64,000 nucleotides of DNA from Canna indica (Eukaryota; Streptophyta; Magnoliopsida; Zingiberales; Cannaceae): contig CP136893.1 of assembly GCA_034359265.1 (NCBI GenBank), forward strand, positions 49,549,501-49,613,500, given 5' to 3'. The translations under genes and the position numbers were made by a program. This document shows positions 13,601 through 26,729 of this stretch, in pieces. The notes beneath the pieces are model-generated. The model was not told the DNA's origin, did no database searches, and saw only the letters and a program-made list of their open reading frames with translations. The first letter of the stretch is position 1; each line of letters opens with the position of its first letter.

Positions 13601-15342
13601 GACTCCACAACATTCACTGTGATGGGAGAAGTTGTTAATCTAGATATTTTTGACAGACTAATACAAATAATTGCACGATTTTTCAAATAGAATCTTGAAC
13701 GAAGCCGACAGGTTGAACTTTGGGGTATCGGCTAGAAACGCCCAGCAATCTGAGTCCCGAGTGACTCCAGAACATTCACTGTGATGGGAGAAGTTGTTAA
13801 TCGAGTTATTTTTGACAAACTAATGCAAAGAATTGCACGCTTTTTCGAATAGAATCTTGAACGAAGCCGACTCATTGAACTTCGGGGTATCGGCTCGAAA
13901 CGACCAGCAACCTGTGACGTGAGCGACTCCAGAACATTCGCTGTGATGGGAGAAGTTGTTAATCGAGTTATTTTTGACAAACTAATGCAAAGAATTGCAC
14001 GCTTTTTGGAATAGAATCTTGAACGAAGCCGACTGGTTGAACTTCAGGGTATCGACTAGAAACGCCCAGCAATCTGAGTCCCGAGCGACTCCAAAACATT
14101 CACTGTGATGGGAGAAGTTGTTAATCGAGTTATTTTTTACAAACTAATACAAATTATTGCACGATTTTTCCAATAGAATCTTGAACGAAGCCGACTGGTT
14201 GAAATTCGGGGTATCGGCTAGAAACGCCCAGCAATCTGAGTCCCGACCGACTCCAAAACATTCACTGTGATGGGAGAAGTTGTTAATCGAGTTATTTTTG
14301 ACAAACTAATGCAAAGAATTGCACGCTTTTTCGAATAGAATCTTGAACGAAGCCGACTCATTGAACTTCGGGGTATCAGCTCGAAACGACCAGCAACCTG
14401 TGACCTGAGCGACTCCAGAACATTCGCTGTGATGGGAGAAGTTGTTAATCGAGTTATTTTTGACAAACTAATGCAAAGAATTGCACGCTTTTAGGAATAG
14501 AATCTTGAATGAAGCCGACTGGTTGAACTTCGGGGTATCGGCTAGAAACGCCCAGCAATCTGAGTCCCGAGCGACTCCAAAACATTCACTGTGATGGGAG
14601 AAGTTGTTAATCGAGTTATTTTTGACAAACTAATGCAAAGAATTGCACGCTTTTTGGAATAGAATCTTGAACGAAGCCGACTGGTTGAACTTCGGGGTAT
14701 CGGCTAGAAACGCCCAACAATCTGAGTCCCGAGCGACTCCAAAACATTCACTGTGATGGGAGAAGTTGTTAATCGAGTTATTTTTTACAAACTAATACAA
14801 ATTATTGCACGATTTTTCCAATAGAATCTTGAACGAAGCCGACTGGTTGAAATTCGGGGTATCGGCTAGAAACGCCCAGCAATCTGAGTCCCGAGCGACT
14901 CCAGAACATTCACTGTGATGGGAGAAGTTGTTAATTGATTTATTTTGGACAGACTAATGCAAAGAATTGCACGCTTTTTCGAATAGAATCTAGAACAAAG
15001 TCGACTGATTGACCTACGGGGTATCGGCTAGAAACGCCCAGCAATCTAAGTCGCGAGCGACTCCAGAATATTCACTGTGATGGTAGAAGTTGTTAATCGA
15101 GTAATTTTTGACAGACTAATGCAAAGAATTGCACGATTTTTCAAACAGATACTTGAACGAAGCCGAGTGGTTGAACTTCGAGGTATCGGCTAGAAACGCC
15201 CAGAAATCTGAGACACAAGCGACTCCAGAACAGTCACTGTGATGGGAGAAGTTGTTAATCGGGTTATTTTTGACAAACTAAAGCAAAGAATTGCATGATT
15301 TTTCGAAGAGAATCTTGAACGAAGCTGACTGATTGAACTACG
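10694..15342. repeat. Satellite, mixed monomer order
   Basis: About 29 monomers read A-B-C-D-E-F-L-M-K-A-B-C-F-G-A-B-C-(D/E)-F-A-J-K-A-J-J-K-B-C-D. I see no whole-block tandem pair here, only shared sub-series (A-B-C, F-G-A-B-C, A-J-K). The C monomer at 12476 is followed directly by F, skipping the usual D and E. The monomer at 13448 is a D/E mosaic. No gene, RNA or transposon is visible. Confidence 0.75.
13448..13609. repeat. D/E chimeric monomer
   Basis: The left part is D (gaagccgactgattga, with the acagtcactg start seen in other D monomers after C). The right part is E (ccttcggggtatcggctag, then cccaacaatctaag and the ccac end). D and E normally stand side by side, as at 11180-11503. This monomer therefore looks like an in-register deletion of one monomer length that fused the left half of D to the right half of E. 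Confidence 0.65.
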
Positions 15343-18300
15343 AGGTATCAGCTCGAAAAGACTAGCAACCTGTGACCTGAGCGACTCCAGAACATTCACT
15401 GTGATGGGAGAAGTTGTTAATCGGGTTATTTTTGACAGACTAATGCAAAGAATTGCATGATTTTTCGAAGAGAATCTTGAACGAAGTCGACTGATTGACC
15501 TTCGGGGTATCGGCTAGAAACGCCCAATAATCTAAGTCCCGAGCGACTCCACAACATTCACTGTGATGGGAGAAGTTGTTAATCTAGATATTTTTGACAG
15601 GCTAATACAAATAATTGCACGATTTTTCGAATAGAATCTTGAACGAAGCCGACAGGTTGAACTTCGGGGTATCGGCTAGAAACGCCCAGTAATCTGAGTC
15701 CCGAGTGACTCCAGAACATTCACTGTGATGGGAGAAGTTGTTAATCGAGTTATTTTTGACAAACTAATACAAATAATTGCACGATTTTTCAAATAGAATC
15801 TTGAACGAAGCCGACAGGTTGAACTTCGGGGTATCGGCTAGAAACGCCCAGCAATCTGAGTCCCGAGTGACTCCAGAACATTCACTGTGATGGGAGAAGT
15901 TGTTAATCGAGTTATTTTTGACAAACTAATACAAATAATTGCACGATTTTTCAAATAGAATCTTGAACGAAGCCGACAGGTTGAAATTCGGGGTATCGGC
16001 TAGAAACGCCCAGCAATCTGAGTCCCGAGCGACTCCAGAACATTCACTGTGATGGAAGAAGTTGTTAATCGAGTTATTTTTGACAAACTAATGCAAAGAA
16101 TTGCACGCTTTTTCGAATAGAATCTTGAACGAAGCCGACTCATTGAACTTCGGGGTATCAGCTTGAAACGACCAGCAACTTGTGACCTGAGCGACTCCAG
16201 AACATTCACTGTGATGGGAGAAGTTGTTAATCGAGTTATTTTTGACAAACTAATGCAAAGAATTGCACGCTTTTTGGAATAGAATCTTGAACGAAGCCGA
16301 CTGGTTAACTTCGGGGTATCGGCTAGAAACGCCCAGCAATCTGAGTCCCGAGCGACTCCAAAACATTCACTGTGATGGGAGAAGTTGTGAATCTAGATAT
16401 TTTTGACAGACTAATACAAATAATTGCACGATTTTTTGAATAGAATCTTGAACGAAGCTGACTGGTTGAACTTCGAGGTATCGGCTAGAAATGCCCAGCA
16501 ATCTGAGTCCCGAGCGACTCCAGAACATTCACTCTGATGGGAGAAGTTGTTAATCGAGTTATTTTTTACAAACTAATACAAATAATTGCACGATTTTTCG
16601 AATAGAATCTTGAACGAAGCCGACTGGTTGAACTTCTGGGTATCGGCTAGAAACGCCCAGCAATCTGAGTCCCGAGCGACTCCAAAACATTCACTGTGAT
16701 GGGAGAAGTTGTTAATCGAGTTATTTTTTACAAACTAATACAAATTATTGCACGATTTTTCCAATAGAATCTTGAACGAAGCCGACTGGTTGAAATTCGG
16801 GGTATCGGCTAGAAACGCCCAGCAATCTGAGTCCCGACCGACTCCAAAACATTCACTGTGATGGGAGAAGTTGTTAATCGAGTTATTTTTGACAAACTAA
16901 TGCAAAGAATTGCACGCTTTTACGAATAGAATCTTGAACGAAGCCGACTCATTGAACTTCGGGGTATGAGCTCGAAACGACCAGCAACCTGTGACCTGAG
17001 CGACTCCAGAACATTCGCTGTGATGGGAGAAGTTGTTAATCGAGTTATTTTTGACAAACTAATGCAAAGAATTGCACGCTTTTTGGAATAGAATCTTGAA
17101 CGAAGCCGACTGGTTGAACTTCGGGGTATCGGCTAGAAATGCCCAGCAATCTGAGTCCCGAGTGACTCCAAAACATTCACTGTGATGGGAGAAGTTGTTA
17201 ATCGAGTTATTTTTTACAAACTAATACAAATTATTGCACGATTTTTCCAATAGAATCTTGAACGAAGCCGACTGGTTGAAATTCGGGGTATCGGCTAGAA
17301 ACGCCCAGCAATCTGAGTCCCGACCGACGCCAAAACATTCACTGTGATGGGAGAAGTTGTTAATCGAGTTATTTTTGACAAACTAATGCAAAGAATTGCA
17401 CGCTTTTTGGAATAGAATCTTGAACGAAGCCGACTGGTTGAACTTCGGGGTATCGGCTAGAAATGCCCAGCAATCTGAGTCCCGAGCGACTCCAGAACAT
17501 TCACTGTGATGGGAGAAGTTGTGAATCTAGATATTTTTGACAGACTAATACAAATAATTGCACGATTTTTTGAATAGAATCTTGAACGAAGCTGACTGGT
17601 TGAACTTCGAGGTATCGGCTAGAAATGCCCAGCAATCTGAGTCCCGAGCGACTCCAGAACATTCACTCTGATGGGAGAAGTTGTTAATCGAGTTATTTTT
17701 GACAAACTAATGCAAAGAATTGCACGCTTTTTGGAATAGAATCTTGAACGAAGCCGACTGGTTGAACTTCGGGGTATCGGCTAGAAACGCCCAGCAATCT
17801 GAGTCCCGAGCGACTCCAAAACATTCACTGTGATGGGAGAAGTTGTTAATCGAGTTATTTTTTCCAAACTAATACAAATTATTGCACGATTTTTCCAATA
17901 GAATCTTGAACGAAGCCGACTGGTTGAAATTCGGGGTATCGGCTAGAAACGCCAAGCAATCTGAGTCCCGACCGACTCCAAAACATTCACTGTGATGGGA
18001 GAAGTTGTTAATCGAGTTATTTTTGACAAACTAATGCAAAGAATTGCACGCTTTTTTGAATAGAATCTTGAACGAAGCCGACTCATTGAACTTCGGGGTA
18101 TCAGCTCGAAACGACCAGCAACCTGTGACCTGAGCAACTCCAGAACATTCACTGTGATGGGAGAAGTTGTTAATCGATTTATTTTGGACAAACTAATGCA
18201 AAGAATTGCACGCTTTTTCGAATAGAATCTAGAACGAAGTCGACTGATTGACCTTCGGGGTATCGGCTAGAAACGCCCAGCAATCTAAGTCGCGAGCGAC

Positions 18301-18581
18301 TCCAGAATATTCACTGTGATGGTAGAAGTTGTTAATCGAGTTATTTTTGACAGACTAATGCAAAGAATTGCACGATTTTTCAAATAGATACTTGAACGAA
18401 GCCGAGTGGTTGAACTTCGGGGTATCGGCTAGAAATGCCCAGAAATCTGAGACACAAGCGACTCCAGAACATTCACTGTGATGGGAGAAGTTGTTAATCG
18501 GGTTATTTTTGACAGACTAATGCAAAGAATTGCATGATTTTTCGAAGAGAATCTTGAACGAAGCAGACTGATTGAACTACG
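15343..18581. repeat. 20-monomer higher-order unit, copy 1 (3239 bp)
   Basis: The order is half-D, E, F, G, G, A, J, L, M, K, A, J, K, J, L, J, K, A, B, C, then half-D'. The unit recurs at an offset of 3239 bp, which is 20 x 162 minus 1. The missing base is the g of ggttgaact (16301-16310 reads ctggttaact), and the same deletion is present in copy 2. Boundaries are approximate to within about 30 bp because they fall inside monomers. Confidence 0.85.
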
Positions 18582-18630
18582 AGGTATCAGCTCGAAAAGA
18601 CTAGCAACCTGTGACCTGAGCGACTCCAGA
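18469..18630. repeat. D'/D chimeric monomer at a tandem-duplication junction
   Basis: The left half is D' (aagcagactgattgaactac at 18561-18580). The right half, from about 18596, reads cgaaaagactagcaacctg, which is the rare variant of the D monomer at 15231 (15354-15372). The D' monomer at 21708 has the full D' right half instead (cgaatcgaccagtaatctg). This is the join expected when a 20-monomer tandem duplication forms by unequal exchange between two D-family monomers paired in register. The crossover lies between about 18566 and 18595. Confidence 0.75.
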
Positions 18631-21600
18631 ACATTCACTGTGATGGGAGAAGTTGTTAATCGGGTTATTTTTGACAGACTAATGCAAAGAATTGCATGAT
18701 TTTTCGAAGAGAATCTTGAACGAAGTCGACTGATTGACCTTCGGGGTATCGGCTAGAAACGCCCAATAATCTAAGTCCCGAGCGACTCCACAACATTCAC
18801 TGTGATGGGAGAAGTTGTTAATCTAGATATTTTTGACAGGCTAATACAAATAATTGCACGATTTTTCGAATAGAATCTTGAACGAAGCCGACAGGTTGAA
18901 CTTCGAGGTATCGGCTAGAAACGCCCAGTAATCTGAGTCCCGAGTGACTCCAGAACATTCACTGTGATGGGAGAAGTTGTTAATCGAGTTATTTTTGACA
19001 AACTAATACAAATAATTGCACGATTTTTCAAATAGAATCTTGAACGAAGCCGACAGGTTGAACTTCGGGGTATCGGCTAGAAACGCCCAGCAATCTGAGT
19101 CCCGAGTGACTCCAGAACATTCACTGTGATGGGAGAAGTTGTTAATCGAGTTATTTTTGACAAACTAATACAAATAATTGCACGATTTTTCAAATAGAAT
19201 CTTGAACGAAGCCGACAGGTTGAAATTCGGGGTATCGGCTAGAAACGCCCAGCAATCTGAGTCCCGAGCGACTCCAGAACATTCACTGTGATGGAAGAAG
19301 TTGTTAATCGAGTTATTTTTGACAAACTAATGCAAAGAATTGCACGCTTTTTCGAATAGAATCTTGAACGAAGCCGACTCATTGAACTTCGGGGTATCAG
19401 CTTGAAACGACCAGCAACTTGTGACCTGAGCGACTCCAGAACATTCACTGTGATGGGAGAAGTTGTTAATCGAGTTATTTTTGACAAACTAATGCAAAGA
19501 ATTGCACGCTTTTTGGAATAGAATCTTGAACGAAGCCGACTGGTTAACTTCGGGGTATCAGCTAGAAACGCCCAGCAATCTGAGTCCCGAGCGACTCCAA
19601 AACATTCACTGTGATGGGAGAAGTTGTGAATCTAGATATTTTTGACAGACTAATACAAATAATTGCACGATTTTTTGAATAGAATCTTGAACGAAGCTGA
19701 CTGGTTGAACTTCGAGGTATCGGCTAGAAATGCCCAGCAATCTGAGTCCCGAGCGACTCCAGAACATTCACTCTGATGGGAGAAGTTGTTAATCGAGTTA
19801 TTTTTTACAAACTAATACAAATAATTGCACGATTTTTCGAATAGAATCTTGAACAAAGCCGACTGGTTGAACTTCTGGGTATCGGCTAGAAACGCCCAGC
19901 AATCTGAGTCCCGAGCGACTCCAAAACATTCACTGTGATGGGAGAAGTTGTTAATCGAGTTATTTTTTACAAACTAATACAAATTATTGCACGATTTTTC
20001 CAATAGAATCTTGAACGAAGCCGACTGGTTGAAATTCGGGGAATCGGCTAGAAACGCCCAGCAATCTGAGTCCCGACCGACTCCAAAACATTCACTGTGA
20101 TGGGAGAAGTTGTTAATCGAATTATTTTTGACAAACTAATGCAAAGAATTGCACGCTTTTTCGAATAGAATCTTGAACGAAGCCGACTCATTGAACTTCG
20201 GGGTATGAGCTCGAAACGACCAGCAACCTGTGACCTGAGCAACTCCAGAACATTCGCTGTGATGGGAGAAGTTGTTAATCGAGTTATTTTTGACAAACTA
20301 ATGCAAAGAATTGCACGCTTTTTGGAATAGAATCTTGAACGAAGCCGACTGGTTGAACTTCGGGGTATCGGCTAGAAATGCCCAGCAATCTGAGTCCCGA
20401 GTGACTCCAAAACATTCACTGTGATGGGAGAAGTTGTTAATCGAGTTATTTTTTACAAACTAATACAAATTATTGCACGATTTTTCCAATAGAATCTTGA
20501 ACGAAGCCGACTGGTTGAAATTCGGGGTATCGGCTAGAAACGCCCAGCAATCTGAGTCCCGACCGACGCCAAAACATTCACTGTGATGGGAGAAGTTGTT
20601 AATCGAGTTATTTTTGACAAACTAATGCAAAGAATTGCACGCTTTTTGGAATAGAATCTTGAACGAAGCCGACTGGTTGAACTTCGGGGTATCGGCTAGA
20701 AATGCCCAGCAATCTGAGTCCCGAGCGACTCCAGAACATTCACTGTGATGGGAGAAGTTGTGAATCTAGATATTTTTGACAGACTAATACAAATAATTGC
20801 ACGATTTTTTGAATAGAATCTTGAACGAAGCTGACTGGTTGAACTTCGAGGTATCGGCTAGAAATGCCCAGCAATCTGAGTCCCGAGCGACTCCAGAACA
20901 TTCACTCTGATGGGAGAAGTTGTTAATCGAGTTATTTTTGACAAACTAATGCAAAGAATTGCACGCTTTTTGGAATAGAATCTTGAACGAAGCCGACTGG
21001 TTGAACTTCGGGGTATCGGCTAGAAACGCCCAGCAATCTGAGTCCCGAGCGACTCCAAAACATTCACTGTGATGGGAGAAGTTGTTAATCGAGTTATTTT
21101 TTCCAAACTAATACAAATTATTGCACGATTTTTCCAATAGAATCTTGAACGAAGCCGACTGGTTGAAATTCGGGGTATCGGCTAGAAACGCCAAGCAATC
21201 TGAGTCCCGACCGACTCCAAAACATTCACTGTGATGGGAGAAGTTGTTAATCGAGTTATTTTTGACAAACTAATGCAAAGAATTGCACGCTTTTTCGAAT
21301 AGAATCTTGAACGAAGCCGACTCATTGAACTTCGGGGTATCAGCTCGAAACGACCAGCAACCTGTGACCTGAGCAACTCCAGAACATTCACTGTGATGGG
21401 AGAAGTTGTTAATCGATTTATTTTGGACAAACTAATGCAAAGAATTGCACGCTTTTTCGAATAGAATCTAGAACGAAGTCGACTGATTGACCTTCGGGGT
21501 ATCGGCTAGAAACGCCCAGCAATCTAAGTCGCGAGCGACTCCAGAATATTCACTGTGATGGTAGAAGTTGTTAATCGAGTTATTTTTGACAGACTAATGC

Positions 21601-21820
21601 AAAGAATTGCACGATTTTTCAAATAGATACTTGAACGAAGCCGAGTGGTTGAACTTCGGGGTATCGGCTAGAAACGCCCAGAAATCTGAGACACAAGCGA
21701 CTCCAGAACATTCACTGTGATGGGAGAAGTTGTTAATCGGGTTATTTTTGACAGACTAATGCAAAGAATTGCATGATTTTTCGAAGAGAATCTTGAACGA
21801 AGCAGACTGATTGAACTACG
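18582..21820. repeat. 20-monomer higher-order unit, copy 2
   Basis: This repeats 15343-18581 monomer for monomer. Rare shared variants include gatggaagaag in the A monomer (16039 and 19278 regions), the 1-bp deletion in ggttaact (16306 and 19545), tttttccaaac in the K monomer (about 17861 and 21100) and cgaccgacgccaaaac (17322 and 20561 regions). By eye only scattered single-base differences separate the copies, so the duplication is recent relative to monomer divergence. Confidence 0.85.
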
Positions 21821-22535
21821 AGGTATCAGCTCGAATCGACCAGTAATCTGTGACTCAAGCGACTCCAGAACATTCACTGTGATGGGAGAAGTTATTAATC
21901 GGGTTATTTTTGACAGACTAATGCAAAGAATTGCATGATTTTTCGAAGAGAATCTTGAACGAAGTCGACTGATTGACCTTCGGGGTATCGGCTAGAAACG
22001 CCCAGCAATCTAAGTCCCGAGCGACTCCACAACATTCACTGTGATGGGAGAAGTTGTTAATCTAGATATTTTTGACAGACTAATACAAATAATTGCACGA
22101 TTTTTCGAATAGAATCTTGAACGAAGCCGACAGGTTGAACTTCGGGGTATCGGCTAGAAACGCCCAGCAATCTGAGTCCCGAGCGACTCGAGAACATTCA
22201 CTGTGATGGGAGAAGTTGTTAATCGAGTTATTTTTGACAAACTAATACAAATAATTGCACGATTTTTCGAATTGAATCTTGAACGAAGCCGACTGGTTGA
22301 AATTCGGGGTATAGGCTAGAAACGCCTAGCAATCTGAGTCCCGAGCGACTCTAGAACATTCACTGTGATGGGAGAAGTTGTTAATCGAGTTATTTTTGAC
22401 AAACTAATGCAAAGAATTGCACGCTTTTTCGAATAGAATCTTGAACGAAGCCGACTCATTGAACTTCGGGGTATCAGCTCGAAACGACCAGCAACCTGTG
22501 ACCTGAGCGACTCCAGAACATTCACTGTGATAGGA
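20916..22535. repeat. 10-monomer higher-order unit, copy 1 (1620 bp)
   Basis: The order is J-K-A-B-C-D'-E-F-G-A, and the unit recurs 1620 bp downstream. It overlaps the end of the second 20-monomer copy, so it arose after, or independently of, that event. The closing monomer at 22518 is a mosaic: a start with tgataggag, then a J body identical to that of the monomer at 20898. The boundary falls within the first 35 bp of that monomer. Confidence 0.82.
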
Positions 22536-24155
22536 GAAGTTGTTAATCGAGTTATTTTTGACAAACTAATGCAAAGAATTGCACGCTTTTTGGAATAGAA
22601 TCTTGAACGAAGCCGACTGGTTGAACTTCGGGGTATCGGCTAGAAACGCCCAGCAATCTGAGTCCCGAGCGACTCCAAAACATTCACTGTGATGGGAGAA
22701 GTTGTTAATCGAGTTATTTTTTCCAAACTAATACAAATTATTGCACGATTTTTCCAATAGAATCTTGAACGAAGCCGACTGGTTGAAATTCGGGGTATCG
22801 GCTAGAAACGCCAAGCAATCTGAGTCCCGACCGACTCCAAAACATTCACTGTGATGGGAGAAGTTGTTAATCGAGTTATTTTTGACAAACTAATGCAAAG
22901 AATTGCACGCTTTTTCGAATAGAATCTTGAACGAAGCCGACTCATTGAACTTCGGGGTATCAGCTCGAAACGACCAGCAACCTGTGACCTGAGCAACTCC
23001 AGAACATTCACTGTGATGGGAGAAGTTGTTAATCGATTTATTTTGGACAAACTAATGCAAAGAATTGCACGCTTTTTCGAATAGAATCTAGAACGAAGTC
23101 GACTGATTGACCTTCGGGGTATCGGCTAGAAACGCCCAGCAATCTAAGTCGCGAGCGACTCCAGAATATTCACTGTGATGGTAGAAGTTGTTAATCGAGT
23201 TATTTTTGACAGACTAATGCAAAGAATTGCACGATTTTTCAAATAGATACTTGAACGAAGCCGAGTGGTTGAACTTCGGGGTATCGGCTAGAAACGCCCA
23301 GAAATCTGAGACACAAGCGACTCCAGAACATTCACTGTGATGGGAGAAGTTGTTAATCGGGTTATTTTTGACAGACTAATGCAAAGAATTGCATGATTTT
23401 TCGAAGAGAATCTTGAACGAAGCAGACTGATTGAACTACGAGGTATCAGCTCGAATCGACCAGTAATCTGTGACTCAAGCGACTCCAGAACATTCACTGT
23501 GATGGGAGAAGTTATTAATCGGGTTATTTTTGACAGACTAATGCAAAGAATTGCATGATTTTTCGAAGAGAATCTTGAACGAAGTCGACTGATTGACCTT
23601 CGGGGTATCGGCTAGAAACGCCCAGCAATCTAAGTCCCGAGCGACTCCACAACATTCACTGTGATGGGAGAAGTTGTTAATCTAGATATTTTTGACAGAC
23701 TAATACAAATAATTGCACGATTTTTCGAATAGAATCTTGAACGAAGCCGACAGGTTGAACTTCGGGGTATCGGCTAGAAACGCCCAGCAATCTGAGTCCC
23801 GAGCGACTCGAGAACATTCACTGTGATGGGAGAAGTTGTTAATCGAGTTATTTTTGACAAACTAATACAAATAATTGCACGATTTTTCGAATTGAATCTT
23901 GAACGAAGCCGACTGGTTGAAATTCGGGGTATAGGCTAGAAACGCCCAGCAATCTGAGTCCCGAGCGACTCTAGAACATTCACTGTGATGGGAGAAGTTG
24001 TTAATCGAGTTATTTTTGACAAACTAATGCAAAGAATTGCACGCTTTTTCGAATAGAATCTTGAACGAAGCCGACTCATTGAACTTCGGGGTATCAGCTC
24101 GAAACGACCAGCAACCTGTGACCTGAGCGACTCCAGAACATTCACTGTGATGGGA
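22536..24155. repeat. 10-monomer higher-order unit, copy 2
   Basis: This is a near-identical repeat of 20916-22535. One visible difference is aaacgcctagc at 22321 against aaacgcccagc at 23941. After it the array continues with a B monomer (24138), where copy 1 went on to the J mosaic. Confidence 0.82.
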
Positions 24156-26729
24156 GAAGTTGTTAATCGATTTATTTTGGACAGACTAATGCAAAGAATT
24201 GCACGCTTTTTCGAATAGAATCTAGAACGAAGTCGACTGATTGACCTTCGGGGTATCGTCTAGAAACGCCCAGCAATCTAAGTCGCGAGCGACTCCAGAA
24301 TATTCACTGTGATGGTAGAAGTTGTTAATCGAGTAATTTTTGACAGACTAAGGCAAAGAATTGCACGATTTTTCAAACAGATACTTGAACGAAGCCGAGT
24401 GGTTGAACTTCGGGGTATCGGCTAGAAACTCCCAGAAATCTGAGACACAAGCGACTACAGAACAGTCACTGTGATGGGAGAAGTTGTTAATCGGGTTATT
24501 TTTGACAGACTAATGCAAAGAATTGCATGATTTTTCGAAGAGAATCTTGAACGAAGTCGACTGATTGAACTACGAGGTATCAGCTCGAAACGACCAGCAA
24601 CCTGTGACCTGAGCGACTCCAGAACATTCACTGTGATGGGAGAAGTTGTTAATCGGGTTATTTTTGACAGACTAATGCAAATAATTGCATGATTTTTCGA
24701 AGAGAATCTTGAACGAAGTCGACTGATTGACCTTCGGGGTATCGGCTAGAAACGCCCAACAATCTAAGTCCCGAGCGACTCCACAACATTCACTGTGATG
24801 GGAGAAGTTGTTAATCTAGATATTTTTGACAGACTAATACAAATAATTGCACGATTTTTCGAATAGAATCTTGAACGAAGCCGACAGGTTGAACTTCGGG
24901 GTATCGGCTAGAAACACCCAGCAATCTGAGTCCCGAGTGACTCCAGAACATTCACTGTGATGGGAGAAGTTGTTAATCTGGTTATTTTTGACAAACTAAT
25001 GCAAAGAATTGCACGCTTTTTCGAATAGAATCTTGAACGAAGCCGACTCATTGAACTTCGGGGTATCAGCTCGAAACAACCAGCAACCTGTGACCTGAGC
25101 GACTCCAGAACATTCGCTGTGATGGGAGAAGTTGTTAATCGAGTTATTTTTGACAAACTAATGCAAAGAATTGCACGCTTTTTGGAATAGAATCTTGAAC
25201 GAAGCCGACTGGTTGAACTTCGGGGTATCGGCTAGAAACGCCCAGCAATCTGAGTCCCGAGCGACTCCAAAACATTCACTGTGATGGGAGAAGTTGTTAA
25301 TCGAGTTATTTTTTACAAACTAATACAAATTATTGCATGATTTTTCGAATAGAATCTTGAACGAAGCCGATTAGTTGAAATTCGGGGTATCGGCTAGAAA
25401 CGCCCAGCAATCTGAGTCCCGAGCGACTCCAGAACATTCACTGTGATGGGAGAAGTTGTTAATCGAGTTATTTTTGACAAACTAATGCAAAGAATTGCAC
25501 GCTTTTTGGAATAGAATCTTGAACGAAGCCGACTGATTGATCTTCGGGGTATCGGTTCGAAACGACCAGAAATCTGAGTCCCGAGCGACTCCAGAACATT
25601 CGCTGTGATGGAAGAAGTTGTTAATCGAGTTATTTTTTACAAACTAATGCAAAGAATCGCACGCTTTTTGGAATAGAATCTTGAACGAAGCCGACTGATT
25701 GAACTTCGGGGTATCGGTTCGAAACACCCAGAAATCTGAGTCCCGACCGACTCCAAAACATTCACTGTGATGGGAGAAGTTGTTAATCGAGTTATTTTTG
25801 ACAAACTAATGCAAAGAATTGCACGCTTTTTGGAATAGAATCTTGAACGAAGCCGACTGGTTGAACTTCGGGGTATCGGCTAGAAACGCCTAGCAATCTG
25901 AGTCCCGAGCGACTCCAAAACATTCACTGTGATGGGAGAAGTTGTGAATCTAGATATTTTTGACAGACTAATACAAATAATAGCATGATTTTTTGAATAG
26001 AATCTTGAACGAAGCTGACTGGTTGAACTTCGGGGTATCGGCTAGAAATGCCCAGCAATCTGAGTCCCGAGCGACTCCAGAACATTCACTCTGATGGGAG
26101 AAGTTGTTAATCGAGTTATTTTTAAAAAACTAATACAAATAATTGCATGATTTTTCGAATAGAATCTTGAACGAAGCCGACTGGTTGAACTTCAGGGTAT
26201 CGGCTAGAAACGCCCAGCAATCTGAGTCCCGAGCGACTCCAAAATATTCACTGTGATGGGAGAAGTTGTTAATCGAGTTATTTTTTACAAACTAATACAA
26301 ATTATTGCACGATTTTTCCAATAGAATCTTGAACGAAGCCGACTGGTTGAAATTCGGGGTATCGGCTAGAAACGCCCAGCAATCTGAGTCCCGACCGACT
26401 CCAAAACATTCACTGTGATGGGAGAAGTTGTTAATCGAGTTATTTTTGACAAACTAATGCAAAGAATTGCACGCTTTTTCGAATAGAATCTTGAACGAAG
26501 CCGACTCATTGAACTTCGGGGTATCAGCTCGAAACGACCAGCAACCTGTGACCTGAGCGACTCCAGAACATTCACTGTGATGGGAGAAGTTGTTAATCGA
26601 TTTATTTTGGACAAACTAATGCAAAGAATTGCACGCTTTTTCGAATAGAATCTAGAACGAAGTCGACTGATTGACCTTCGGGGTATCGGCTAGAAACGCC
26701 CAGCAATCTAAGTCGCGAGCGACTCCAGA
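24156..26729. repeat. Satellite, mixed monomer order
   Basis: The series is the end of B, then C-D-E-F-A-J-K followed by three J-like monomers (25434, 25596, 25758), then L-M-K-A-B. The monomers at 25434 and 25596 carry ggttcgaaac at p121-130, a variant otherwise found mainly in the first 8.3 kb. The M monomer at 26082 has ttatttttaaaaaacta in place of ttattttttacaaacta. No gene or inserted element is visible. Confidence 0.75.
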
